From: Eutreptiella sp. 'Long Island Sound 2002'
Taxonomy: Eukaryota; Euglenozoa; Euglenophyceae; Eutreptiales; Eutreptiaceae
Length of the DNA stretch: 64,000 nt
Direction of reading: 5' to 3'
Assembly: GCA_964036045.1 (NCBI GenBank)
Contig: OZ038379.1
Span: 119,785,206 to 119,849,205 of the forward strand
Of this stretch, positions 1 to 10,650 are shown in pieces. The position numbers were made by a program, and so were the translations under genes. Below the pieces are notes generated by a model, which did no database searches, had not been told where the DNA came from, and saw only the letters and a list, made by a program, of their open reading frames with translations. How positions within the stretch are numbered: position 1 is the stretch's first letter; every line of letters begins with the position of its first letter.

Positions 1-21
1 ACCCCCCCCGGAGGAATGTAA

Positions 22-1521
22 TTGGGACCCCCCACAGCCACCACCGAACGCATGCCGCACCGGCTCACCAAACGTCACCTCCCCCACGACTACCATGCCA
101 CCAACGACTCGCGGGGACGCCGCACACTGCCCCTGCAGTGGGCATCACCCGAAGGCACCTTCACGTGGGGGGAAATCCTCCCCGGCACCGTGGCGCTCAC
201 GTACCTGTGGCTCTGGGACGCGGAGACGCACACGCAGCCCCCCGGCACACACCTCCTCCTCACCCTAGAGGGAGAGGCCGCCGTCAAAAACGTCCACACA
301 GCAGAGGGAGAGGACTACGTGACGGCGAACGCAGACACCGCAGTATGGCTGCACGCTCACGAGCACACCACACTCCCCACCGTAGTACCTGGGTCACACC
401 CCTGGCACGTGGTCACCGTGCGACCGCCCACAGGGGCAGCCACAGGAAGCGCCCGACAGGGATGGGCGAACAGGTGGGCACACGTGTGCGCCTCCCTGCA
501 CGAATGGCTGCACAGACCCTCCTTCACCAGTCACACCCTCGAGCCGGCCCCCACCACGGCCGAATCCCACACCGGGGCGGCCCCCCCCGCAGGAGTCTTG
601 GCCTACACGCGCACCCTCCACCGCGAGGCAGCGGAAGCCCTCAAGACCGCCATCTCCAACCACCAGGGCCTCGTGCACACCCCCCACGATAACACGCAAA
701 AGTGCTACACCCTATGGTGGCACCACCCCGCACCAGAAGGGGGCCTGCAGCCACCGGCAGACCAGCCTGGCATCGGCGCAGACCTCACAGCGATCGCCCA
801 CGCCGTCGCCGCCATGGCCCAGCAAGTTGGGGCGCCACCCCAATGGGCACCGTCCATCATCAAAGAAACGGCGGCACGCCACAACCCAGCTTTCGCACAC
901 TTCCGGGGACGCCCCAATTATCCCACGCTACCGGACCTCGACCTCCCTGCCCACGATGCGTGGGCTGTCCACATCCTCGTGCCCCACGACACCGCGCCCA
1001 AAACGGGGGACGCGACGGCACGCATCACCAGACAACTTCCCAATACCGCACTCCATTACGACATACCAACACGGAACGTCATCGTCACCCACAACACGGG
1101 TCGCGACCACTACTACCTCGAGGCCACGCACGAGCGCTCCCCCGGCACCATATACACCTTCACCACCTACCCTGGCCTCCAGCCACGGCAACACCACCCA
1201 CGCCTGGCATGGAAGCATCCACTACACGTCGCCTCGACCCCGCGCAAAAGTCCCACCAACCACGCGCCCCCTCCCGCCGACAGCACCGCCCTCCACACAG
1301 CCCGCAGACAGGCCGCGGCACACCACCAAAACCACCTGCTCCCACGCATTAACGCTGGACCCGGCACCGTCACCGAGGCCACCCACAGAAGCACCTTGAA
1401 CCTACTGGCCCGCAAGCTACGCCCCAAAATGGCACTGGCTGACACACTCTGGATATACTATGGCGAAAGGCGCACGGCACGGGTGGCGGACCTCCGCACC
1501 ATCATCCTCCGCCACATCTAG
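22..1521 (+). CDS. LINE N-terminal open reading frame, function unknown
   Basis: This 499-codon frame lies upstream of the endonuclease. I do not recognise a domain. It has ordinary globular-looking stretches (for example around residues 45-135 and 300-370) and a proline/threonine-rich middle. It ends at TAG 1519-1521, but the same frame continues without a stop to about 1886, so the TAG looks like a break or a readthrough site inside a longer protein. It occupies the place of an ORF1, but no RRM, esterase or CCHC gag-type motif is visible. The ATG at 22 is simply the first in the window; the true start may lie further left. Confidence 0.5.
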   Translation: MGPPTATTERMPHRLTKRHLPHDYHATNDSRGRRTLPLQWASPEGTFTWGEILPGTVALTYLWLWDAETHTQPPGTHLLLTLEGEAAVKNVHTAEGEDYVTANADTAVWLHAHEHTTLPTVVPGSHPWHVVTVRPPTGAATGSARQGWANRWAHVCASLHEWLHRPSFTSHTLEPAPTTAESHTGAAPPAGVLAYTRTLHREAAEALKTAISNHQGLVHTPHDNTQKCYTLWWHHPAPEGGLQPPADQPGIGADLTAIAHAVAAMAQQVGAPPQWAPSIIKETAARHNPAFAHFRGRPNYPTLPDLDLPAHDAWAVHILVPHDTAPKTGDATARITRQLPNTALHYDIPTRNVIVTHNTGRDHYYLEATHERSPGTIYTFTTYPGLQPRQHHPRLAWKHPLHVASTPRKSPTNHAPPPADSTALHTARRQAAAHHQNHLLPRINAGPGTVTEATHRSTLNLLARKLRPKMALADTLWIYYGERRTARVADLRTIILRHI

Positions 1522-2620
1522 CGCGCGGTAGGGCCCTTCACCGTGTACGCGGTACCGCACCCCATAATAGCCCAATGCAGCCACTGCAACCCTCGGTGCG
1601 CTCTACCATGCGCAGGCGCTACGCAGCAACCCCTGCCCACCCCTACCTACAGGGGGGGCATATACCTCGGCACGATACCCGGGGACCCACACCCCTACCT
1701 CCTGCCCGCAGCGGACCGCCACCACGCCATATCGCTACACCTTGTCGAGCACCTGGCGGTGGGACCATCCCCCTTCCAGAAGCGCCCCCCACACACCCCA
1801 TCCGACGGACGCCCGCCAGATGAGCCGCTGCACGCCACACCTGGACCCAAACGCGCCATCGCACTCCTCACCCTAGGCAGAAGCCACCATCCCCCGAGAC
1901 CTGGAGGGGGAAAACCACCTCATGGTGGAAGGGCTGACGGAACACGTCCTGATCGCAGCCATGTACGCCACGGCGTCCGCCTCCCGCCTCTGGGAGGACC
2001 GCCCCTCTCAACCTCTAGCCCAGGCAGCGCAGGACGCCCCAGACACAGGCCCTACCGCCGAGGACATCCACCAAATCCTCAACATGTGAGCACCCCCGAA
2101 GACCCACCCCCAAGTCCGCCCCATCCAGCTCGTCAGCTGGGACGCCATGGACGCCCCCCCGACCACCACGGAGGTCCACATCCTCAAACACCGGGACACC
2201 TGGTGGACGGTGGAATGGGACGACCACGGCAAGGTCAGACGGGCAACAGCACACGCCCCCGACGACGAAGTCCCGCCCCCACCACGCGGAGGGAACCGCT
2301 TGCGACTCGCCGCACGCATCCCCCACGCCCCAGAGGCAGCCTGAGAAGCGCTGCACTACGCCCTCTACTGGGCGCAGAAGGCGCCAGAAGGCCCCCTCCC
2401 CCCGGAACGCACCCCAGCGTGGACACGCCACGCCACCCGCTACACGGCCCACATGCGCCGCCACGGGGCAGGCACCGGGCACCGGCTCCTCACTCGGCCC
2501 ACGGACCCGCCCGACGCCCTGCAGGAGGCCGAGGAAGTGCTTGGCCTAATGACCAAGCAAGTGTTCCAGCTGAAGGACCCCGTCCGCACGTCGAAGCCTG
2601 ACGTCCCAGCCGCCCGCTAA
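1522..2620 (+). pseudogene. LINE upstream coding segment, interrupted
   Basis: Reading continues in frame 1 after the TAG at 1519 and includes a cysteine cluster (CSHCNPRCALPC, about 1576-1611) that could bind zinc. Near 1886 protein-like sequence passes to frame 2 and stays there. In-frame TGA codons then occur at 2087 and 2342 and TAA at 2618, yet residues on both sides of each look like continuous protein. A 352-codon open frame covers 1543-2601, but beyond about 1886 it is arginine/proline-rich off-frame sequence. No known domain is recognised. This is either a decayed ORF1 region or a set of short cistrons. Confidence 0.45.
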
Positions 2621-2626
2621 CACCCC

Positions 2627-3187
2627 GTGTTTGCACCGGGCCACGCACCCGTACAGCAGCCCCAGGGCGCACCTCCCCAACGGGGACAACCCGCTGCCCG
2701 GCGCCGCCAAGGTGCGCAGAAGCGCAAGGCCCCCGCACAGGCCAAACCCGCGCCCAAGCCAAGAGCCAAGTTGAAGAGCTGGACCAAAGAGGAAGCCGCT
2801 GCCCTGTATCCCGAATACGCCATCGGTACCCGGGTGCAGCTGCCCTTCGAGTACGCCACGGCCGCGTGCCCCTCCAAGTGGATATGGGCCGCAGGGGAGG
2901 TCAAGCACCGGTACCTCGTCACCTGTGACCACCAGGGGTTCAAGATCCACGTCAAGTGGGACCCGGCCACCCCCAACGACAAGAAGGTGGGGCGCACCAT
3001 CGAACTCTGGCGAGACCGAACCGGTGGTGAGATGGTCCGCATGCAACTGTGCACCCCGGACACGGAGCACCTCACCGGCACCGAGTACACGGGGGAAGTC
3101 CACAATGCATGGGCCCTACCCCAGCGCCAGAAGCGGAACCGCAAGGCACCCGCCGCTCAGGGCGTCATCGACCTCCTCGATGCCTGA
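2627..3187 (+). CDS. LINE basic segment preceding the endonuclease
   Basis: This 186-codon frame 2 stretch begins with a lysine/arginine/proline/alanine-rich region (residues 8-50), which could bind nucleic acid. A folded-looking part rich in Trp, Tyr and Val follows at residues 55-160. It ends at TGA 3185-3187. The same frame stays open except for TAA 3296-3298 until it becomes the endonuclease-RT frame, so it may be the N-terminal part of that protein. No family recognised. The start is uncertain: the first codon given is an alternative start and TAA 2618-2620 lies just upstream. Confidence 0.45.
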   Translation: MFAPGHAPVQQPQGAPPQRGQPAARRRQGAQKRKAPAQAKPAPKPRAKLKSWTKEEAAALYPEYAIGTRVQLPFEYATAACPSKWIWAAGEVKHRYLVTCDHQGFKIHVKWDPATPNDKKVGRTIELWRDRTGGEMVRMQLCTPDTEHLTGTEYTGEVHNAWALPQRQKRNRKAPAAQGVIDLLDA

Positions 3188-3328
3188 CGTGGCCAGGACC
3201 GGACACGGCCCGCCCCCCCAACTACCGGTCCCCAAAAACCGGCACCTGCGGAAGCCCAAGCCCGCATCAACATCCTCAACGAGCCCGCGGTCACCTAAGA
3301 GCCCACCAAGGCCGCCACACTGCAAGCC

Positions 3329-6300
3329 ATGCTCGGGCCACACCCCCAAGGCGCAGACCTCCTGGGGTTCCTGGAGCAAGCCCTCCGCAGAGCGGACCAA
3401 CCCGAACCAGCACCCATCCTGGACCCGGAGGGGAACAAATATCACACCCACTGGCAACGGGGTATGCCCCTCTACCACAAGACGTCGGTCACGGTACATG
3501 CCCACCCGGACCTCGGAGTGGATGGTCGCCTCAGGGCGTACGAGTGCGTGCGGCCCGGATGGCAGCTAAACGTGCTACTCACGCACGTCCCATTCGGGGA
3601 GGAGACCAAGGACTTCCTGGACACCCTGAGCCTGGCGTACCACCGACTCTCCCTCCTGGCACCCACCATCATCATAGGCAACCTAAACGCCGCTCCCACC
3701 GACCACGACCGCACCGGCCCACCCACAGCCACCAACATAGCTGTCCGGGACGCCATGCACCAACTGGGCCTCACCGACCTCACGGCAGGACTCACCGGCA
3801 CACCCTCCCATTACCCCCACCAAACCGGCACCCACCCATCCCGCATCGACACGTGCTACGGGGACCCAACCACGGTGCGCGTCCACGAAGCAGCCTACGG
3901 GGACCTCCCGCCCACAGGCACGGGCCACCGACCCCTCTACATCGACCTCATCATCCCCAACCTACCCCCACCCGCGGCCACCCTGCCAGACGACACCCTC
4001 CCACCCACACTGCAGTTCCCGGCCGAGGACGACCACGGCGCCTGGCACAGGTATAACAGGGCCCTACACGCCCTCCTGCGCTGCCAGGATGCACCGACAC
4101 TCACCACCGCCATGCGCTGGGCGGCACAAGCATGCGGCATGGAGCGTGACACCAGCCACACGGGAGCACCACCAGACCTCACCCTCCAACAACTCGTCCA
4201 TGACATCTGGACCACGAAAGAGGAACTCAACACCCTGCTACGCCCAAGCACACTGGAGGCACGAGACCGGGACGCCCACCTCCGTGCGCTCCTCACCATC
4301 CGCCGCCACCAACTCCAGGAATGGCACGCCCACCGCATAGCGGCAGCAGCCCAGGAACGCGAAAGATATGGCAGAAACGACACACCGTACAAGTCTCTGC
4401 GGTACGGCAGCCGCATCCTTGAGGACACGGGGCACCGTACCATCCACGCGGTGCGCACCCCCGAAGGAGGCCTCACCAATGACCCCGACGCCGTTCTCCA
4501 GGCAGTCCTGGACAGCTTTCCGGCACAACACGGGGACGCCCTCCCCGAGCTCGACCCCCACACCAGAAACACCATCCGCGAGCATGTGCCCAGGGTCTTC
4601 AACCGGGAACAGCGGCGCGCCATCGAACACGACCCCTTCAGCATCTCAGAACTGCAACACGCCCTAGACCGCTTGAAGAAGGGGGTCGTGCCCGGCGTCG
4701 ACGATTTGCTGGCCGAAGCGTACCAACGCCTCGCCCTGCCCGTCAAACGCCGCCTGGCAGCCCGCCTGTGGGACATCGTCACGGGCGCCACGCCCATCCC
4801 CCCTGAGTGGGCCAACCTGGTCCACCCCCTCTACAAAAAGGGGGACTGGGCGCGGCCGGGGAACTGGCGGCCCATAGTCTGCGCCACTACCGAGGTCAAG
4901 CTGGTGTGGACGCTCATCCTAGGCCGCATCGCGCCGGCGGTCTTCGCCCACGTGCCCGCCAGCATGTGGGGAGCCATGGCCGGCAGGTCTCCCCACGAGG
5001 CCATCTTCCTCCAGGACACCGCACTGGACATGAACCCCTACGAGATGATTATCGCCTCCCTCGATGTCGAAGGCGCGTTCCCCCACGCCCCACACCGGCT
5101 CCTCACAGAGGTATGGGATGCCATGGGCCTCCCATTCCTATCCTTCATGACCGGCTACATCCAGACCCGACTCTACGCCGTCATCACAGCCGCAGGCCTC
5201 ACCTCCTGGACCGGCACAGACAGCGGGGTCCCCCAGGGGGGCGCCGAAGGCCCCTTCTTCTACCTCCTCGTCACCCTACCACTGGCATTTGAGCTAGCAC
5301 GGGTATACCCGGGGTACGCCCCATACCCGCTACGGTCCCCCCTCATCAACTTCGCGGACGACAACCTCATAACTACGGCCACCCGCCACCGCGACCCTGA
5401 GGTCGCAGGGCTACCAACGACCACTGAGCAAGCGTCCGCCATTCTCCAACTCACCACAACCTATCTGGACGCCCACCAGCTCCTAATGCACCCCCGCAAA
5501 TCGGTCGGGCTGGCCGACGCCAGGACCCCCATCCCCCACATCCGCAAAGGCGAACCCCCACACCTGGAAGACACCACAGCCCACCTGGGAGTCACACAGG
5601 CCACGCGGCACCACCACATCACACTCCGTAGCAAACTGGAAGAGCGCCTCGCGCGGCTACCCCAAATTGCCAGGGGGGACCTCCTGTCTACGCAGGGCCT
5701 GGCGTACTTCATGGAAGCGGTGCTCAACGCGGCCATCGGGTACCAAGCCCTGCACCTCCCGCGCCCCCAAGACGCCGTACGCCATGCTCGACAGCAAGTG
5801 ACGAAGGCATGGGCGCAACATGGAGGCTGGCCAACGTCTTTTCCCAAGGAGGCCATGATGGCCCACTGGCGCTACTACAGAGACAATACAGGCGCCCTGG
5901 TTGACATGGCCTATGCCAAGCACGCAGCGCACCTCCTACACAGGGTGACACACAACGACCAACCTGAAGTTCGCGAGGCGGCAGCCATACGCATAGAAGA
6001 AGCGCAAATGGCCCGCAACACCTGCCCCCGGTGGATACTGGCGCAACACGGCGTCTCCACCTCCGTGGGCACTGGCATCTGGGCCCAGCTACAACTCCTC
6101 CTACCGCACCACACACACGCCATCCTGACAAACCACCACTGCGATCAACAGGGGCCATTCGTGGCCACGCAAACTGACATCCACCGACACCTGGCAGCTG
6201 AGGTGGATACCCTGCGCCTCGTGGGGGCCACCGTCACCATAGTGTATATCACCCCAACACAGATGAGGATCATGGCCCAATGCGACGCCCACCACGTCCT

Positions 6301-7093
6301 GTTCCTTTCCGACCCACAATGGCCAGCACGCCACGTCTTCCAAGCGTACCTCCGGGCATGTGCTACAAAGGCAGGGCGCGACATGCCGGGGCCCAAGGAC
6401 ATCGACACGGCGTACACAGCCTTCCAGCGCCAGCACCCCTGGCCCTGCCCGAGCGAGCACGAGACCCCCAACGACGGCGGCACGACGCAGGAGGAGCCCA
6501 CCCCGTCAGCCGAAGGCTCGACACCACCCACCATCCTGCTACTAGCACCAAACGGCCACAAACATGCTACCCGCAGTGTCCAGCGACACCATGCCCCCTG
6601 GTCCATCCCCAAACAAAACGCACCGGAGACCGATGTACCACCAGTCAGACACAGTGACCAGGGCATACCACGCACGTGCTGGCACTGCGGCCCGGCAGCC
6701 CTCGACACTCCGTGGCCCCTGCTACACCTCATCTCCACCCACGACCACACCCCCACCGCCGCCGTCACCGCCGACCAGCAGGCATGGCTCTCCCCCTGGT
6801 TTCACACGGTACCCTCAGACCACCGAGCGCACGTAGCCTGGACCCGAACACCCACGGCGACATGGACGTTCACCAACGAGCGGGCAGACCCAGACAGCGT
6901 GGCCATAGAGTACGACCGCTGCGACCCGCACCGCGCAGGACCTCAGGAGGCACCCATGCGCCCCCTACAGCACAAATGCCCCACTCTCCGCGGCGACAAG
7001 GACGACAAGGAGCGGCGACAAACCATCACGTGCCAGAAGTTCCACCCCAATACAGGATACCTCTTCCACCTGATGTACGGGTATATCACCTAG
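3329..7093 (+). CDS. LINE endonuclease-reverse transcriptase (ORF2-like)
   Basis: This 1254-residue protein would nick target DNA and copy LINE RNA. An AP-endonuclease-like domain occupies roughly residues 1-210. The usual GD-x-N motif reads GNLNA (3677-3691), SRID is present (3839-3850), and the usual SDH reads TGH (3920-3928). Reverse transcriptase follows at about residues 440-720, with LDVEGAF, SGVPQGG and FADDNLI (5351-5371), so the catalytic Asp pair is intact. The C-terminal 400 residues are less conserved. The frame ends at TAG 7091-7093, and RNase H continues in the same frame behind it. The ATG at 3329 is the first after TAA 3296 but may not be the natural start, because the endonuclease N-terminus seems short. 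Confidence 0.85.
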   Translation: MLGPHPQGADLLGFLEQALRRADQPEPAPILDPEGNKYHTHWQRGMPLYHKTSVTVHAHPDLGVDGRLRAYECVRPGWQLNVLLTHVPFGEETKDFLDTLSLAYHRLSLLAPTIIIGNLNAAPTDHDRTGPPTATNIAVRDAMHQLGLTDLTAGLTGTPSHYPHQTGTHPSRIDTCYGDPTTVRVHEAAYGDLPPTGTGHRPLYIDLIIPNLPPPAATLPDDTLPPTLQFPAEDDHGAWHRYNRALHALLRCQDAPTLTTAMRWAAQACGMERDTSHTGAPPDLTLQQLVHDIWTTKEELNTLLRPSTLEARDRDAHLRALLTIRRHQLQEWHAHRIAAAAQERERYGRNDTPYKSLRYGSRILEDTGHRTIHAVRTPEGGLTNDPDAVLQAVLDSFPAQHGDALPELDPHTRNTIREHVPRVFNREQRRAIEHDPFSISELQHALDRLKKGVVPGVDDLLAEAYQRLALPVKRRLAARLWDIVTGATPIPPEWANLVHPLYKKGDWARPGNWRPIVCATTEVKLVWTLILGRIAPAVFAHVPASMWGAMAGRSPHEAIFLQDTALDMNPYEMIIASLDVEGAFPHAPHRLLTEVWDAMGLPFLSFMTGYIQTRLYAVITAAGLTSWTGTDSGVPQGGAEGPFFYLLVTLPLAFELARVYPGYAPYPLRSPLINFADDNLITTATRHRDPEVAGLPTTTEQASAILQLTTTYLDAHQLLMHPRKSVGLADARTPIPHIRKGEPPHLEDTTAHLGVTQATRHHHITLRSKLEERLARLPQIARGDLLSTQGLAYFMEAVLNAAIGYQALHLPRPQDAVRHARQQVTKAWAQHGGWPTSFPKEAMMAHWRYYRDNTGALVDMAYAKHAAHLLHRVTHNDQPEVREAAAIRIEEAQMARNTCPRWILAQHGVSTSVGTGIWAQLQLLLPHHTHAILTNHHCDQQGPFVATQTDIHRHLAAEVDTLRLVGATVTIVYITPTQMRIMAQCDAHHVLFLSDPQWPARHVFQAYLRACATKAGRDMPGPKDIDTAYTAFQRQHPWPCPSEHETPNDGGTTQEEPTPSAEGSTPPTILLLAPNGHKHATRSVQRHHAPWSIPKQNAPETDVPPVRHSDQGIPRTCWHCGPAALDTPWPLLHLISTHDHTPTAAVTADQQAWLSPWFHTVPSDHRAHVAWTRTPTATWTFTNERADPDSVAIEYDRCDPHRAGPQEAPMRPLQHKCPTLRGDKDDKERRQTITCQKFHPNTGYLFHLMYGYIT

Positions 7094-8512
7094 GGCCGCC
7101 CAGACAGGGGCCTCCTCCGCCTCACCCCACGAGCCCAGGCCATCATCACCCAGGGGATAGGCGTCTATGCAGCGCCACTGCTACAACCCACGCAAATCAC
7201 CGCCAGAACCGCCCAAGGGAACCCCATCTACGTCTATCACCCCACAGCAATTGCCCGCCTACCCATACCCAGCGACATCGACATCATCTACTTCACTGAC
7301 GCATCCGGCACCCAGCAACGCACCCCCACGGTCGGTTGCGCCTTCGTGCGCATCACCCAGCGCGCGGCCGGCCTCCACGTGGAACACCACACCGGGGCCA
7401 CCATCTTTGGGGCGTGCTCCCACGGCGAACTGCGCACCATGGCAGACGCCGTCACCGCCACACTGCCACCCACAACAATCCGGCCCCGCAACATCTGGGT
7501 AGTCGTAAACGTCACGGTCGACATCCACCTCACCAGGGGCCTTGCGGACCTGCCCCTCCACAAGGCACTCGAGTCCGGCCTCACCATACAAGCGTTGGGA
7601 CTATGGATGGCCTTCAGGGGCATGCACCCCCAGGACGCCCTACACATCGTCAAACAGGAGTCACACCGCTACGCATACGGCAATGGACGCGCAGACACGC
7701 AGGCCGAACACCAGAACACCAGCCACACCCCAGGGCTCGAAAACGTGCGACTGGACAGCCCACACCACAGCCACCTGCAGCACCTGCCCCCGATACCCCC
7801 GGCCACACAGCCCCCCCAATGGATGCCCGAGGACACGCCGTACACAGATCGAGACAAGCAGTACCACTACCCCACACCCATCCAGCAACTGGCCACCACA
7901 CTGGGCCATCCAGCGAACACCGAACTCCTCCGACGCCTCGAAGACTCCGTCCACACCCCCCTCTACTACTCCGCCCTGCGCCCGGATGGCCTCCCAGCAC
8001 ACCTACCAAAACCCCGACTCCAACTCGCCCTCGAACAGCTTCCCCTCCTCACCCGATACCACCGATGGTATGCGCGCCGCTCGATCCACGTCCCCGCAGG
8101 ATACACCAAATGCATCTGCAGCCACACGGAAGAAGAAACCTGGGACCACTTCAAGGTGTGCCCCCTGTACAGAGGACTGGATACCCTCACAGACTGGAAC
8201 CCAACCCACACCATCGCACAGCACGCCGGATGGCTGACGCAGTCCCCGGCGACCCAGCAACTCACCGTCGTCCTCAAGCAGGCGGAGGTACTCAAGGCGG
8301 TCCGCAGGGGACTCGTCCCCACTGCCGTCTACACCTTGCTACGCACCCACGCGGAGGACCCCCAGGCCACGGCAGCGCATATGCAGCGGACAGCTGTTAC
8401 CAAGACAGCGGAGCAGCTCACATACCGCACCCACAAATACCTGCAGCATGCAGCAACCCTGCCCCAAACAGACCTAGCCCACCTCCTCAAAACCCTGTTC
8501 TACCAACCATGA
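7094..8512 (+). CDS. LINE RNase H and C-terminal zinc knuckle
   Basis: The reading frame of the reverse transcriptase continues here after TAG 7091-7093; the first ATG is at 7346. RNase H would remove RNA from the RNA/DNA hybrid. Visible landmarks are FTDASG (7292-7309, first catalytic Asp), a Glu in GELRTMADA, and GNGRADTQAE with the terminal Asp. The position of the third acidic residue is weakly conserved (VTVD). The typical LINE C-terminal Cys/His cluster follows: KCICSHTEEETWDHFKVC at about 8109-8162. Because FTDAS lies upstream of the ATG at 7346, a protein started there would lack the first catalytic residue. A functional enzyme therefore requires reading through the TAG. The stop TGA 8510-8512 overlaps an ATG. 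Confidence 0.75.
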   Translation, partial: GRPDRGLLRLTPRAQAIITQGIGVYAAPLLQPTQITARTAQGNPIYVYHPTAIARLPIPSDIDIIYFTDASGTQQRTPTVGCAFVRITQRAAGLHVEHHTGATIFGACSHGELRTMADAVTATLPPTTIRPRNIWVVVNVTVDIHLTRGLADLPLHKALESGLTIQALGLWMAFRGMHPQDALHIVKQESHRYAYGNGRADTQAEHQNTSHTPGLENVRLDSPHHSHLQHLPPIPPATQPPQWMPEDTPYTDRDKQYHYPTPIQQLATTLGHPANTELLRRLEDSVHTPLYYSALRPDGLPAHLPKPRLQLALEQLPLLTRYHRWYARRSIHVPAGYTKCICSHTEEETWDHFKVCPLYRGLDTLTDWNPTHTIAQHAGWLTQSPATQQLTVVLKQAEVLKAVRRGLVPTAVYTLLRTHAEDPQATAAHMQRTAVTKTAEQLTYRTHKYLQHAATLPQTDLAHLLKTLFYQP

Positions 8513-8701
8513 GAACCTACCCCGTGACATACCAACACGGAACCCCCACGACGTCTACACACCGTCCACCGAGCACAAAACTGGCACGGCACACACGGGC
8601 ACCACAGGCAGCGCACACACTCCCACCAGCATGCGCGCGCCACCAGCCCCCATCCCCCCACGCCGCCGTCCGTCCACAGGTACCACCAGCCGCCAGGCAC
8701 C

Positions 8702-9560
8702 GCATGTCCCCTCTGCGTACACCAGCGGCTACCACAGACAGCCCTGCCCTGCAACCCAGACCACTGGTTCTGCCTGGGAGCCGCGCACCGCCTCACCCAC
8801 TGCCCCCACTGCGGGGACCTTAACCCCCACCACCGAGAGCGGCCCGCGACCCCAGCCGAACCCCCCCCCCGCCAGCCACTGCAGCTCCTTCGGGTTCCTC
8901 ACCGACACCATCCGGGACCACCTGGGAGGGTACTACGTGGCGGACGCGGCGGACCACGCATGGACCATAGCCGTGGCCACGGGCAGCACACCCCTGTCCC
9001 CCCACAGCCCACCCCTACGCCAGGGCGGAGGCGGCTGGAACGTGGCGGCCCGCCACATCCTCCTCGCCCCCTACCTCCACCACTGTGACCTACACTTCCA
9101 AGACCCACAACTCCCGGCCCCCCAAGCAGCAGCCCTGACGCCAGAAGCGTGGGCCGACACGGCACCAGAGGAGATAGCAGCCTACCTCCGAATCACTTGC
9201 CGCCGAGTCACCACCGCCCTCGGCCGACGGAAGGGAACACCTTACCCACTCAGCGCACTCCTCTACCCGGCACACCACCCCCACCCCGCACAACAGAAGC
9301 CCCTGGAGGGCTGGGCGTCTTTTCGGGACGCCCAGCTGGCTGCCCCTGACGAGGCCACCGCCACACGGATGGGCCTCAGGGACCAGGAAACCTACGTCAG
9401 AGGCCTCAAGACGAGCCTCCAAGAGGCACACCGCTGGCACGCCCGCTCCCCGTCGCCCCCACGGGGACAGGCAGGTTCACCCGCCCCCGACACCCACCAG
9501 GCCAAGAAGACCAAGACAGGTCAGGGGGCCCGCCAGCGCGCCCGCCAGCAGAGCGCGACG
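8702..9560 (+). pseudogene. LINE Cys/His zinc-finger-like segment and unknown downstream region
   Basis: In frame 2, positions 8702-8820 encode a Cys/His cluster: CPLC, then LPC-x3-H-x2-C, then a His and CPHC. This resembles a RING-like or other cross-brace zinc finger, but the spacing does not match one family exactly. At a run of ten C residues (8859-8868) the protein-like sequence passes to frame 3. It continues with a well-composed region of about 200 residues, starting near 8880 (SSFGFLTDTIRDHLGG). No family recognised for that part. The frame change at a homopolymer could be a true indel or a sequencing or assembly error. Confidence 0.45.
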
Positions 9561-10650
9561 CCCCGACCAAGGCCCGGGTCCAGCAACACCGCACCACCCC
9601 ACGCCCAGACCCCCGGGGCACACCAACAACACCGCCCCCGCCAGCGCCCACCACCAGCACCGTACCGCAGCACCCAAACCCTGCAGCCCAGTCAGCCACC
9701 ACTGCCCACACACGTCCACACCATGCCAGGACCACCATACGCGCAGGGCCAGGTGACATGGCACCAGCAACACGGACCACCACGCCCCCGTCCCTCCCAA
9801 CCCCTACCCCCTAATGCCCCCATGCTACAGCGATCCCCACCAGCTACATCCCCGCCACGCCCCAGCACAACCAGGCCCCACGAACCACCCATCCCACATA
9901 GCACACATCACCGCACCACACCATCACGTATTCCACCACCACCAGCCCCTACCACCACACCCACCAACGCCGGGGTACGGCACACAACCAGGACACCCTC
10001 AACACCACCACCACGCGGTCCAGCACCACCCGCCGCCCCCGCTACACGGGCCCACGACACACGAGCCACGGTACAGCCCCATGGACCCGCAGGGAGCCGC
10101 GCACGCACACCAGCAACACCAGGGCCTAGTAGGGTCGCCCCACCACCACCAGCAGCCCCCCCACCCACACCCCATACCAGTGAGCACCGTCCACCAGCAG
10201 CCAACCATTACATACGGACCACAGCCCCACTCGGACGCCCATGCGGCCGCCTCCCACCCACACCCCGGCACCACAACCAGTCAAGAACCGCTAGGGCCGC
10301 ACGGCGCACACACGCAACACCGACACGACCCACAGGGACGCCCAGACCCCCAGCCAGCACAACACCCTCCCCCGCCCCCCCCGCCACCAACAGCGCCACC
10401 CCCACACCACCCCCCCCCGCCCCCCCCCCCGAGACCAGGCCAGGGACGCAACACGGGGCAGCCAGCACCAGCCAATTGACGTCGATGCCCCCGCCGACAC
10501 ACGCCACCGCGAATCCCCCCTCCCGTGACCGCCACAAGAGACCCCATCACCGGACCCCACGCGCGACAACGACGACCACCCCCCCCCGACCCACACCACC
10601 CCCCCCATCACACCCCGCTCCACCAGCCGCCGCACCGGCCGAACCCTACG
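9560..10650 (+). repeat. Low-complexity C/A-rich linker (Pro/His/Gln/Thr coding in all frames)
   Basis: About 1.1 kb of C- and A-dominated sequence with CAC/CCA/CAG-type runs. Stops are scarce because of composition, so long overlapping frames appear on both strands. Translations are Pro-, His-, Gln- and Thr-rich without domain character. It probably encodes a disordered linker of the LINE protein; the correct frame cannot be chosen from composition. Confidence 0.6.

Noticed and set aside
22-1521. Cupin-like fold in the LINE N-terminal frame
   Set aside because: A Gly/His-containing stretch near residues 75-135 is suggestive, but no full motif is present.
1887-2601. Second half of the frame 1 open reading frame 1543-2601 as protein
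   Set aside because: Arg/Pro/His-rich off-frame sequence; frame 2 carries the protein-like reading here.
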